This document shows positions 1 through 7,016 of a stretch of DNA of 64,000 nucleotides, in pieces. The DNA is from Gemmatimonadota bacterium (GTDB lineage Bacteria; Gemmatimonadota; Gemmatimonadetes; Gemmatimonadales; Gemmatimonadaceae): positions 124,001-188,000 of the forward strand of contig PMEM01000004.1 of the NCBI GenBank assembly GCA_003155795.1, given 5' to 3'. Under the pieces are notes generated by a model. It did no database searches. It had not been told where the DNA came from and saw only the letters and a list, made by a program, of their open reading frames with translations. Position 1 is the first letter of the stretch; each line of letters begins with the position of its first letter. The position numbers and the translations under genes are program-made.

Positions 1-24
1 ATCTGATCGGGAGACGGTGGGGGT

Positions 25-36
25 GCGCGGGTGCAT
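25..36 (+). promoter_or_regulatory. Motif 1 (GCGCGGGTGCAT), putative promoter core
   Basis: This is an exact copy of the window-wide 12-bp element. It ends 33 nt before the start of the cytosine methyltransferase gene at 70. Confidence 0.7.
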
Positions 37-69
37 CTGAAGGTGTCACCCCTACCGCGGACCATCCCT

Positions 70-1581
70 ATGTCAGTAGCCACACCATCAGCAGGAACCT
101 CCTTCAACTCGACCGCTCGCCGGCGTATGGCTGTCCGGGTAACGGCCGCCAAGCTGGGTAGCGCGAAGGGGAACCCGCGATACTACGCGCAGGGAAGGTA
201 CCTCTCACGAGCTGGCTTTCTGCCGGGGGTGTACCTGAGCCTCACGACTTCCGGCGATGGTGACAGTGCGGCACTCGAAATCGTACCGGTCTCAATGCCG
301 ACAGGGAATCGGGTGTCAGCCAAGACGGTTGGGAGGAGTGATGACACCGCGCACCGTGTACCTGTCATCGATCTCAACGCGCCCATCCTTCGCCAGCTAT
401 TCGGCGACGGGGCAGCGATACATGTGAGAGTCGAGGAAGGGCGGATAGTCATTACCCGACCGGAGCTCGATCGCCGTATTGCCTCGCGCCTCCGTGATGG
501 TAGCGAGGGGTCGGTGTTCTCTGGTGGCGGGCTACTGACCGAGGCTGCTCGACTCGCCGGCTTCACCCCGAGGTTCGCTGTGGAGTGGGACGAGCGTTAC
601 GCGGCTATTTATGAGCAGAACCATCCCACTGCATCCATGTACTGCATGAGCGTACACGAGGCAGCCTTCGCCGACCTCCCCAAGGTCGAGCTACTCACGA
701 TGGGGATCCCGTGCGAACCATGGAGCATGGCTACCCGTCAGGCGAAAGGGTCGGGCGGGCAGAAGCGCGATGGGACTTTACCAGCAACCGCTCACCCATT
801 GGGCGACATGGCGGCATGGGCTTTCGCGATAGTCATAAGAACTAATCCACGGACTATCGTGATCGAGGAAGCCCCGGGGTTCGCCACTAGTGAGACTGCC
901 TTCCTGCTTCGGGGTGCTCTTTCACGAATGGGGTACGCGGTTGACTGCCGAGTGGTGGATGCAAGCACCTGTGGATATGCCACAAAGCGGAAGCGCACCA
1001 TCATGGTTGCCCAGACTCCCGAGGATGGCAGCCGGTTCGAACCATTCCCAGAGGAGCGCGAGGCCACCCGACCCGTGCGCGAGTACCTCGACACAGAGGT
1101 CACAGACAGTCAGTGGTTCGATCGTGAGAGCAAGGCTTGGGTATTCGACCATGCCGAGAAGCAGGGCGCCAAGGGGAATGGCTTCGGAATCCAAACGATC
1201 GACTTGGAGGCAAAGGCGGTAGGCGCCCTCAAAAAGAGAATGCTCGCGGGTCAGGGTGACTCACCCGTTGTTCCGCATCCCTCACGACCGGATACGTACC
1301 GCTGGCTCACCCTATCTGAAATGCGCCGGTTCAACGGTGTGCCGGACTCTTATGAGCTGGGCGATGCAATGACAACCGCCGGCGAGGTCGTTGGGCAAGG
1401 TGTCCACGTCGAACTGTTCGCGGACGTGATCGCTCGATCGACCGGGCGCGCAGGGTCGGTAGCGTCCAGTGAGATTGTGGAGCACATAGGCGAGGCGGGG
1501 AAGGTTGCGACCACGGAGCAGACGGCAGCCGTGCTGGCTTCCCCCGTACCAACTCGCGCGCAGCTTGCTCTATTCGGGTGA
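70..1581 (+). CDS. C5-cytosine DNA methyltransferase
   Basis: The 503-residue protein transfers a methyl group from SAM to cytosine C5 in DNA. Visible family motifs in order are: motif I FSGGG near residue 150; the PC loop GIPCEPWS with catalytic C215; motif VI as IEEAPG near 265 (the usual ENV is altered); TKRKR near 305, equivalent to the QxRxR motif; and C-terminal LSEMRRFNGVP and GEVVGQGV, equivalent to motifs IX and X. About 145 N-terminal residues are unrelated to the catalytic fold and may be a targeting extension. I use the ATG at 70 because the upstream in-frame GTG lies inside the promoter-like motif. No cognate restriction enzyme is adjacent, so an orphan or protective role is likely. 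Confidence 0.85.
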   Translation: MSVATPSAGTSFNSTARRRMAVRVTAAKLGSAKGNPRYYAQGRYLSRAGFLPGVYLSLTTSGDGDSAALEIVPVSMPTGNRVSAKTVGRSDDTAHRVPVIDLNAPILRQLFGDGAAIHVRVEEGRIVITRPELDRRIASRLRDGSEGSVFSGGGLLTEAARLAGFTPRFAVEWDERYAAIYEQNHPTASMYCMSVHEAAFADLPKVELLTMGIPCEPWSMATRQAKGSGGQKRDGTLPATAHPLGDMAAWAFAIVIRTNPRTIVIEEAPGFATSETAFLLRGALSRMGYAVDCRVVDASTCGYATKRKRTIMVAQTPEDGSRFEPFPEEREATRPVREYLDTEVTDSQWFDRESKAWVFDHAEKQGAKGNGFGIQTIDLEAKAVGALKKRMLAGQGDSPVVPHPSRPDTYRWLTLSEMRRFNGVPDSYELGDAMTTAGEVVGQGVHVELFADVIARSTGRAGSVASSEIVEHIGEAGKVATTEQTAAVLASPVPTRAQLALFG

Positions 1582-1641
1582 TGGGGTGGCACTCGCCGGC
1601 GACGGGGATCTGATCACCCTGTTGCCGCGAGACCGGGGAGC

Positions 1642-1653
1642 CCGCAGGCGCAT
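1642..1653 (+). promoter_or_regulatory. Motif 1 (CCGCAGGCGCAT)
   Basis: The element ends 45 nt before the gene at 1699. Confidence 0.6.
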
Positions 1654-1698
1654 CAGAATGGAGACCCCTTCTTCCATTCATCGATACTGAGGCTACCC

Positions 1699-2247
1699 AT
1701 GACAGTTGTCGCCGCCGAACCTGCTTCCCGAACCAAGATCACCGATCAGTCCGGAGCCACACCGGATCAGGGTACTGCAGAGCGTACAGTCATCTGGTCG
1801 ATCAGCCTCATAAGTACGTCACCGGCCGATGCCGCAATCCAGGCACTGGAGGCACACCGCGACCCCGTTAGCTTCGCCACGGTGTTCACGGTATACGAGC
1901 CCGACGGATCGAGCATGAAGATCGACGTCCGTGACCCCGACCGGCCGGTCACGCTCGATCGGGAACCCCTCTACACCTCAATCCAAGTGGGCCAGCCCTA
2001 CCGACTCGCGCGGGATCTCGAGAATGCGGACGGGAATGGGGTCATGGCGAGGGCGGGTCAGCTCGTGACTCCTATCCGGGCGCTCCATTGCAAGGACAGT
2101 CCGATCCAGCGATGGGTGGCTGTCGTTCCGCGCGGCAGCGTAGCGGCAGAGGAGGTCATCATTCCAAGCCGGGCGTGGCTCTCTGCGGCACCGCTCGATT
2201 ACCCATGGGCGCGGGGTGGGGACTCTCCCCACCCCGCGAGCGCATAA
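1699..2247 (+). CDS. Hypothetical protein, tandem paralogue A
   Basis: I do not recognise this 182-residue protein. From about residue 30 it is clearly similar to the next gene: both have (I/V)xWSI(S/D)L, an A-x-QAxxxxRDPxSxxTVFxV block, (V/L)GxPYRLxRDxE, a G(Q/E)xVTPxR block and a C-terminal VIPxRxWL. The two probably arose by local duplication. The 3' end contains a perfect 12-bp hairpin, and the stop codon overlaps the promoter-like motif of the next gene. Confidence 0.75.
   Translation: MTVVAAEPASRTKITDQSGATPDQGTAERTVIWSISLISTSPADAAIQALEAHRDPVSFATVFTVYEPDGSSMKIDVRDPDRPVTLDREPLYTSIQVGQPYRLARDLENADGNGVMARAGQLVTPIRALHCKDSPIQRWVAVVPRGSVAAEEVIIPSRAWLSAAPLDYPWARGGDSPHPASA
2211..2237 (+). terminator. 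GC-rich hairpin abutting motif 1
   Basis: A perfect 12-bp stem (GCGGGGTGGGGA at 2211-2222 pairing with 2226-2237) with a 3-nt loop lies inside the last codons of the upstream gene and runs into the next motif 1. There is no U-tract, so it may be a terminator or an insulating structure. Confidence 0.45.
2234..2245 (+). promoter_or_regulatory. Motif 1 (CCGCGAGCGCAT)
   Basis: The element overlaps the 3' end of the preceding gene and ends 36 nt before the start at 2282. Confidence 0.6.
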
Positions 2248-2281
2248 CTGATTGAGACCTCCACCCATACCCAACCCAGTT

Positions 2282-2764
2282 ATGCCCGCAATCCTTGAAC
2301 GTGCCCACGGTGCAGTCACCCGAGCAGATGAGCCGGAACGTGTCAGCCGTATCGTCGAGTGGTCGATCGACCTCGATTCTCCCACCCCGGTTGAGGCTGC
2401 CCTACAGGCGATGGTCATTCTCCGCGACCCGGCGAGCATCGGTACCGTGTTCCGAGTCCACACACCCGAAGAGAAAAGCGTCGAAGTCGATCTACTCAAA
2501 CCCGAGAACCCGAAGCTATCGCCCGATTTCGACCTGACGAATGTGCAACTCGGCAGGCCCTACCGGCTGCTTCGCGACGTTGAGAGTAAAAGCGGAACAG
2601 GGGCAGGTGCAACGGCCGGTGAAATCGTCACACCTGTTCGGAGAGTCCACCCGGCCCGTATCACTGGCCCGCGATGGATTGGCGTCGTCGCGCGAGGGGA
2701 GACAGTCGCTCGCGAGGTCGTCATTCCCGGCCGCGAGTGGCTCGCCGCGGTGACCATTTACTGA
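2282..2764 (+). CDS. Hypothetical protein, tandem paralogue B
   Basis: This 160-residue protein is the second member of the duplicated pair. It shares the WSIDL, RDPASIGTVF, GRPYRLLRD and VIPGREWLA segments with paralogue A and has the same overall length after the divergent N-terminus. I chose the ATG at 2282 rather than the in-frame ATG at 2252 because the distance from motif 1 then matches neighbouring genes. Function is unknown. Confidence 0.75.
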   Translation: MPAILERAHGAVTRADEPERVSRIVEWSIDLDSPTPVEAALQAMVILRDPASIGTVFRVHTPEEKSVEVDLLKPENPKLSPDFDLTNVQLGRPYRLLRDVESKSGTGAGATAGEIVTPVRRVHPARITGPRWIGVVARGETVAREVVIPGREWLAAVTIY

Positions 2765-2796
2765 TTCGGCAAGGCGGGCAGGATGTAGCTGTGCCA

Positions 2797-2833
2797 GCGG
2801 GGTGGGTGGGGCTCTCAAGCCTATCCACCCCGC
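2797..2833 (+). terminator. Hairpin abutting motif 1
   Basis: A 9-bp stem (GCGGGGTGG at 2797-2805 with CCACCCCGC at 2825-2833) runs into the following motif 1. It has the same architecture as the hairpin at 2211. Confidence 0.45.
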
Positions 2834-2841
2834 GAGCGTAT
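2830..2841 (+). promoter_or_regulatory. Motif 1 variant (CCGCGAGCGTAT)
   Basis: The copy has one deviation (GTAT for GCAT) and ends 35 nt before the gene at 2877. Confidence 0.5.
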
Positions 2842-2876
2842 CCAGTGGCATACCCATCTTTGATATCGGAGCCACA

Positions 2877-3110
2877 ATGATTAACGCCCCCGCATTTGCC
2901 ACCAGGCCCGCGCCATATGTTGGGATGCACGGCACTACGTCCGGGTACGAGGGGACAATTACGGCCGTGTGCGAGTGGTCGAGGACGCCGTTCGGCGTCA
3001 TGGTCGAGGTCCGCGTCCCAGGCGGTGCCTGCTGCATTGACTACAGCGATTTTGTGCCGGAGGCTGTGGAAGGCACAGGTGACCGTCCACTGATACGGCC
3101 GGGCGAGTAG
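2877..3110 (+). CDS. Hypothetical small protein (77 aa)
   Basis: I do not recognise this short soluble protein. Its middle section alternates hydrophobic and glycine residues (YEGTITAV, GVMVEVRV), as in small beta-barrel proteins. The start is supported by GGAG a few bases upstream and by the standard distance to motif 1. Confidence 0.6.
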   Translation: MINAPAFATRPAPYVGMHGTTSGYEGTITAVCEWSRTPFGVMVEVRVPGGACCIDYSDFVPEAVEGTGDRPLIRPGE

Positions 3111-3128
3111 GACGTGTGACTGTTCCCC

Positions 3129-3161
3129 GCGGGGTGAGAGCTCCTAAGCCTTCCGCCCCGC
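3129..3161 (+). terminator. Hairpin preceding motif 1
   Basis: A GCGGGG (3129-3134) / CCCCGC (3156-3161) stem sits directly before and partly within the next motif 1. Confidence 0.4.
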
Positions 3162-3169
3162 GAGTGCAT
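3158..3169 (+). promoter_or_regulatory. Motif 1 (CCGCGAGTGCAT)
   Basis: The element ends 38 nt before the gene at 3208. Confidence 0.65.
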
Positions 3170-3207
3170 CCATCGGCATCCCCCTTCTATATATAGGAGC
3201 CACACCG

Positions 3208-3936
3208 ATGCTCGCTTCAATTCCCGCCGTCTCACCCGTCGATCGCATTCAGAAGCAGCGCTTCCTGGCTGCCTGCACCCTTGGCCTCCATGTGCCGTGG
3301 TTCAGCTTCGACTTCGACGCCGACCCCAAGGCAGGAATCACGATCGGTGATAATGCGGAGATATGCCGCCGCGATAACGCCAATCGCGGGCTCGATCCGA
3401 TCACCCCCGAGACCCTCGAGCGGTACGTCGTGTTCGTTCAAGCTGGTGGCGATCACCAGACCTGCCTGGCTTTCACCGAAGCCCGGCTCGAAGGGATCGC
3501 GAACCACGCGAAACTCCTCGCCACCGCCGAGGGAGAGGGTGATTTCATGGTCGCGGTCTACGATCTGGACATCCAGCGGGAGGTCGTGCTCGACACCAAG
3601 ACGGTCGTGACTGTGACATTCCCAACTGGCCGCCAGCGAGCGTACCATGAACCTGCGCCGACGACCGGACCGCGCGTCATCGCCAAGTTCATTCCCGTGA
3701 CTCGGGTGCATGACCGGCACATCGAGTTCGACGCTACCCTCGAGTGGGACGCCACCGCCCAGATCGAGCGGATGGGTGTGGATGCAGCGGTCGGACTCTT
3801 GGACGACAGCGCGGAAGCGCGCGCCCTCGCCCCACCCGAGTTTCTTCTGAGCAACCCCGCGACGGACTACCGGATCGAGATTGCGGCCGCAATCCGGAAC
3901 TACATCCGCTTGTGGGGCGTGGCTGACGCGGCATAG
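3208..3936 (+). CDS. Hypothetical protein (242 aa)
   Basis: I recognise no family. The protein is acidic and soluble, with no signal peptide or membrane segment. A beta-rich central region (about residues 110-190) carries many alternating hydrophobic residues. The start is well supported: AGGAG lies about 9 nt upstream. A long minus-strand open frame across this region is only the complement of this gene. Confidence 0.75.
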   Translation: MLASIPAVSPVDRIQKQRFLAACTLGLHVPWFSFDFDADPKAGITIGDNAEICRRDNANRGLDPITPETLERYVVFVQAGGDHQTCLAFTEARLEGIANHAKLLATAEGEGDFMVAVYDLDIQREVVLDTKTVVTVTFPTGRQRAYHEPAPTTGPRVIAKFIPVTRVHDRHIEFDATLEWDATAQIERMGVDAAVGLLDDSAEARALAPPEFLLSNPATDYRIEIAAAIRNYIRLWGVADAA

Positions 3937-3946
3937 CGGCGAACAA

Positions 3947-3989
3947 CGAAGGGGGTCGGGCCGGTCGCCGGGATTCCCGGCTCCCTTCG
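3947..3989 (+). terminator. Nested hairpin preceding motif 1
   Basis: An outer stem CGAAGGG/CCCTTCG (3947-3953 with 3983-3989) encloses an inner GCCGGGA/TCCCGGC-like hairpin around 3967-3981. Its 3' arm enters motif 1. Confidence 0.4.
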
Positions 3990-3998
3990 CGGGCGCAC
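3987..3998 (+). promoter_or_regulatory. Motif 1 (TCGCGGGCGCAC)
   Basis: The element ends 31 nt before the start at 4030. Confidence 0.55.
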
Positions 3999-4029
3999 CT
4001 ACTGTCATCCACTGAATGCGAGAGCGCGA

Positions 4030-4245
4030 ATGGACATGCCGGACCTTGAAGCCAAAATGCAAGAGCCTGGAGGGACTACACCCTGTCCCGAGTGCAAGGA
4101 CGGCTGGCAGTTCCACTTGTACGACGATGACGGCTCCCTGATCGGGATGACGTGCTGCTTTTGCGATTGGCATCGTTTCGCCGGCGAGCCAGAACATCCT
4201 TGTCTCGATAAGACAATCAGCCCAGACAATCGGAGATCCAAGTGA
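4030..4245 (+). CDS. Small zinc-ribbon-like protein
   Basis: The 71-residue protein carries CPEC near residue 18 and CCFC near residue 41, about 20 residues apart, a spacing typical of a zinc ribbon. It may bind nucleic acid or a partner, but the function is unknown. Its TGA overlaps the GTG of the next gene (GTGA), so the two are translationally coupled. Confidence 0.65.
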   Translation: MDMPDLEAKMQEPGGTTPCPECKDGWQFHLYDDDGSLIGMTCCFCDWHRFAGEPEHPCLDKTISPDNRRSK

Positions 4246-4673
4246 CCAACCTTCTCCAAACATTCTCGCCTTTCTCCACGATCTCGACCGATTGTGATCA
4301 ACGCCGGCGCTTCCACGCCGCCGCCAAGCTGCTTGGTGATCTGGTGCCTGACACTCGCCTCGTGGACATGGATGGGGCCAATTCCACCATCTGCGCTGGG
4401 GCTAATCGCCATTATGGCTACGCCGAGGTCAGCTTGTTGTCGCTCGGTCGCTTCCTGGTGCTCACTCACTACGGTCGGAAGGTCGCCCCGTTCTGGGTCG
4501 CGGAACCAGCACCGAACGCACATGCTCTCACCGAGTTACTCCGCCAGGGTACAGCCAAGTCTCAGGGCTGCGAGCTCGTCCGCATCGTGCTCGATCTTGA
4601 TGAGGGACGGCAACTCAACTTCACCGCGCGCGTCCGAGTCGAAATCGAATGGGACGGCACAGGACCCCAGTAG
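4242..4673 (+). CDS. Hypothetical protein (143 aa), coupled to zinc-ribbon gene
   Basis: I recognise no family. The GTG start at 4242 is chosen because GGAG sits about 7 nt upstream and the start overlaps the previous stop. The C-terminal third alternates charged and hydrophobic residues (RIVLDLDEG, FTARVRVEIEW), which suggests a beta sheet. It probably acts with the upstream zinc-ribbon protein. Confidence 0.65.
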   Translation: MTNLLQTFSPFSTISTDCDQRRRFHAAAKLLGDLVPDTRLVDMDGANSTICAGANRHYGYAEVSLLSLGRFLVLTHYGRKVAPFWVAEPAPNAHALTELLRQGTAKSQGCELVRIVLDLDEGRQLNFTARVRVEIEWDGTGPQ

Positions 4674-4690
4674 CCCGGCAACTACAGGCA

Positions 4691-4724
4691 GGGCGGTGGA
4701 TGATGTGTTCACGCCATCCCGCCC
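4691..4724 (+). terminator. Hairpin downstream of 4242-4673
   Basis: GGGCGG plus GATG (4691-4702) can pair with CATC plus CCGCCC (4715-4724), with a small bulge. It sits between the gene end and the next motif 1. Confidence 0.4.
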
Positions 4725-4754
4725 CACGCATATTATGTAGTGGCTCAACCTGAC

Positions 4755-4766
4755 ACGCGGGTGCAT
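4755..4766 (+). promoter_or_regulatory. Motif 1 (ACGCGGGTGCAT)
   Basis: The element ends 50 nt before the lipoprotein gene at 4817. Confidence 0.65.
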
Positions 4767-4816
4767 CACATCCTATACGAAGTTCCTTTCCTTCTCACTC
4801 CTTTGGAGCCTCCACC

Positions 4817-5002
4817 ATGCGTTCTCTCTCATTCTTCCGCATCGCCATCGTGATGTCACTCATTGCAGTCGCTGCGTGCAGCAAGGGACACAACGCTGCT
4901 GCTGACTCCGCCACCGCCCAGGCCAAGGCTGATTCCGTTCATCATGCGCAGGGCGAGGCTGCACTCAAGAAGGTCCACGACCTCAACATCTCGCGGCCGT
5001 AA
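4817..5002 (+). CDS. Small putative lipoprotein (61 aa)
   Basis: The N-terminus is a lipoprotein signal: basic MRSLSFFR, a hydrophobic core, then a lipobox ending in IAVAAC with the modified Cys at about residue 21. The mature part is only about 40 residues, Ala-, Asp- and Lys-rich, and probably helical. TTGGAG precedes the start. A short lipoprotein on a plasmid or phage could act in entry exclusion or lysis, but nothing in the sequence decides this. Confidence 0.7.
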   Translation: MRSLSFFRIAIVMSLIAVAACSKGHNAAADSATAQAKADSVHHAQGEAALKKVHDLNISRP

Positions 5003-5040
5003 TTGGGCACGGTTAGAACGCTGTAGTCGAATGCGATAGA

Positions 5041-5076
5041 GCGCGCGGTGTTGGTCTGCCGCGCGCTTTTGCTTTT
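5041..5076 (+). terminator. Rho-independent terminator
   Basis: A perfect 8-bp stem GCGCGCGG/CCGCGCGC (5041-5048 with 5059-5066) is followed by TTTTGCTTTT. This is the clearest intrinsic terminator in the window, ending the lipoprotein transcript. Confidence 0.85.
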
Positions 5077-5084
5077 GGTGGATC

Positions 5085-5096
5085 CCGCGGGTGCAT
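5085..5096 (+). promoter_or_regulatory. Motif 1 (CCGCGGGTGCAT)
   Basis: The element lies just after the terminator and ends 41 nt before the gene at 5138. Confidence 0.7.
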
Positions 5097-5137
5097 GACT
5101 TGGGGCTGGTTCGTTTCTCTCCAACCCACCCCGCTCC

Positions 5138-5497
5138 ATGCACACCGCAACTGCTTCTGAATCATCCGCTACGTCATCCATTCCCAAGACGAAGCGCGCC
5201 CCGCGCACTACTCCATACCATGACTCGAGCGCACCGCGCACGGACGTATCGCCGATCACCGGTATGCTCTACCGGCCGAGCGATCTCTGGCGGGTGAAGT
5301 GCTACGCCGATCGCGGCGACGGACCAAGCGATACGATCAGCTCGGGTTCGTACCGTACGCGAAGAGACGCCGAGTTGGTTGCTCGGGAGTGGACGCTCTC
5401 GGCGAAGGCAAGCACTCCAAGCGCGGAAGTCATTCAGCGCCGCAGCAACGCGATCGCAAGCCGATTTGAGACGGGTGGCGTGAGGGCGAGGCTCTAA
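5138..5497 (+). CDS. Hypothetical protein (119 aa)
   Basis: I recognise no family. The first 35 residues are Ser/Thr/Pro-rich and probably disordered. The remainder contains a compact segment (LWRVKCYADRGDG, then GSYRTRRDAELVAREW) that looks like a small alpha/beta fold. The stop codon overlaps the start of a tiny membrane-protein gene. Confidence 0.6.
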   Translation: MHTATASESSATSSIPKTKRAPRTTPYHDSSAPRTDVSPITGMLYRPSDLWRVKCYADRGDGPSDTISSGSYRTRRDAELVAREWTLSAKASTPSAEVIQRRSNAIASRFETGGVRARL

Positions 5498-5616
5498 TGC
5501 GCGCGCCTTATCTGTCCATGAATCCGAGAGACTTCCCGGCGCCGGTCCTCCTGGCACTTCTCCGAGTTGCATTCGTGTTGTTCTTCGTCGCATTCGCCGC
5601 AGTCTATTCCCAGTAG
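5497..5616 (+). CDS. Small single-pass membrane protein (39 aa)
   Basis: A short open frame starts inside the TAA of the previous gene (TAATG). It encodes about 12 polar residues followed by one hydrophobic stretch (VLLALLRVAFVLFFVAFAAV) long enough to span the membrane. The coupling and composition support a real gene. Function is unknown. Confidence 0.5.
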   Translation: MRAPYLSMNPRDFPAPVLLALLRVAFVLFFVAFAAVYSQ

Positions 5617-5651
5617 TCAGCTCGCACTTCACGCCCAACGGTGGAATCATC

Positions 5652-6248
5652 ATGAAGAATTCAACGCGTCCCTCGACAACAGCATCGCCGCGCAACCTCT
5701 CGCAACTCAAGGCATTCCTTCAGCCTGGAATGATGCTCACACGCACGCACAGCAGGCTTGCGCCTCAACCACTCGCCGTGACGGTCGGCCGCGTTCAGAG
5801 CAACGCGTTTACGCTCATGGTTGGGGAAGGTGAGAGCTGGCACACGTTTCGGAAGGCGAGTTCCTACAAGTTCACCGATACGGGATTCTCTGTTGTTCTC
5901 GGCGGTGGGCGTCACGGCGTCGTCACTTACCTCTATCTCACCGAGAAGGAAAGCTGGCCGGGCGGTTCAGTCGGGAAGGGCGTCCCCGCTTTCAACGCTG
6001 CGAATATCGCGCACGTCGAAGCAAGCAACGAAGTCGCTGACCAACACGCGGAGCGCGCGACATCTGCCGATTTTCAACGCGCTGCGGAGCTCGGCGCCAA
6101 AGCCTTCGAGCGCGGAGCGTCATGTGTCCCCGCACTTGATGAGGGAATCCACGATCTGATTCGCGGCAAGAAGGTTGGAACCATGTTGCCGATATGGGAC
6201 GCATGGACCCGCGCATGGACTCTGGCTAACCTGGCGGCGCCGGTCTAA
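5652..6248 (+). CDS. Hypothetical protein (198 aa)
   Basis: I do not recognise this gene. Residues 20-95 read as a beta-rich domain (TVGRVQSNAFTLMVG, FSVVLGGGRHGVVTYLYL); the C-terminal half is helical and ends in a Trp-rich segment. It has no motif 1 of its own and follows the 39-aa membrane-protein gene by 35 nt, so it is probably in the same transcript. Confidence 0.65.
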   Translation: MKNSTRPSTTASPRNLSQLKAFLQPGMMLTRTHSRLAPQPLAVTVGRVQSNAFTLMVGEGESWHTFRKASSYKFTDTGFSVVLGGGRHGVVTYLYLTEKESWPGGSVGKGVPAFNAANIAHVEASNEVADQHAERATSADFQRAAELGAKAFERGASCVPALDEGIHDLIRGKKVGTMLPIWDAWTRAWTLANLAAPV

Positions 6249-6319
6249 GCGAGTCGTGTCGTGGACTGGAGTGATGTGAGGAAGATCACGAGCACGGAAT
6301 GAATGGGATGCTACGTGCG

Positions 6320-6331
6320 CCGGGGGTGCAT
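6320..6331 (+). promoter_or_regulatory. Motif 1 variant (CCGGGGGTGCAT)
   Basis: The copy deviates at the fourth position and ends 46 nt before the radC start at 6378. Confidence 0.5.
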
Positions 6332-6377
6332 CTATGGGCACGATCATTCTTTTCTTTCACTACTCGCCGCTCCTATC

Positions 6378-6941
6378 ATGCCCATGACCTCTCTCGCTTT
6401 ACAAGACGATTTCTTTACACCCGTTGCCGCGCCCGAATCAGTCGGCCGTCGCAGTGCGCAGCGTGCCGCAAGTCAACTGGCGGTGCAGTACGGTTATCGA
6501 CTGGTCCGCGATGGAACTATGAGCGCCGGCGTGGTCTGTGAAGGACGACCGGAGCGCGTGACCTTTCGCGAGGCGAAGGACATTTACAACTTTATGGCGC
6601 CTGTCGCTGCGTTGGAACCGAACGAAGTCCTCTGGATGCTCCCGCTTGACGCGCAGCATCGGCTTTGCCCGAGCGGATTCATCGCGGTGTCGAGGGGGGT
6701 TTTGAACAGCGCACTTGTTCATCCGAGGGAAATTTTCCTAGGTGCAATCGTTGCGCACGCGTACGCGATTGTGCTCTGTCACAATCATCCGAGTGGGGAT
6801 CCGTCACCGAGCCCCGAGGATCGCATCGTAACGCAGAAACTGGTGACAGCGGGACGGATGCTCGATATCGAAGTGCTAGATCACCTGATCATCGGCGATG
6901 GTCGATATATATCGTTCGCGGAGAGTGGAATCCTCGTGTAA
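6378..6941 (+). CDS. radC: RadC-family JAB/MPN domain protein
   Basis: The 187-residue protein has the RadC JAMM signature HNHPSGDPSPSPED beginning at H135, preceded by the typical LDAQHRL strand. It is about the length of the conserved C-terminal half and lacks the N-terminal helix-hairpin-helix of chromosomal RadC. Plasmid and phage RadC-like proteins are common next to methyltransferase and antirestriction genes; their activity is not established. I set the start at 6378 because an upstream in-frame extension would be translated through motif 1. Confidence 0.85.
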   Translation: MPMTSLALQDDFFTPVAAPESVGRRSAQRAASQLAVQYGYRLVRDGTMSAGVVCEGRPERVTFREAKDIYNFMAPVAALEPNEVLWMLPLDAQHRLCPSGFIAVSRGVLNSALVHPREIFLGAIVAHAYAIVLCHNHPSGDPSPSPEDRIVTQKLVTAGRMLDIEVLDHLIIGDGRYISFAESGILV

Positions 6942-6984
6942 CCACGACTGCGCCAGGATTGGCGCGGTCGCTTCGCTAGCGATC

Positions 6985-6996
6985 GCGCGGGCGCAT
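6985..6996 (+). promoter_or_regulatory. Motif 1 (GCGCGGGCGCAT)
   Basis: The element ends 20 nt before the methyltransferase start at 7017, one of the shorter gaps. Confidence 0.65.
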
Positions 6997-7016
6997 GTGA
7001 GAGTAACCCACTCTCT

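Noticed and set aside
3232-4263. A 343-codon open frame on the minus strand
   Set aside because: It is the complement of well-supported plus-strand genes with good ribosome-binding sites; its protein is low in plausible structure. Similar long antisense frames at 33012-33637 and 43808-44395 were dismissed for the same reason.
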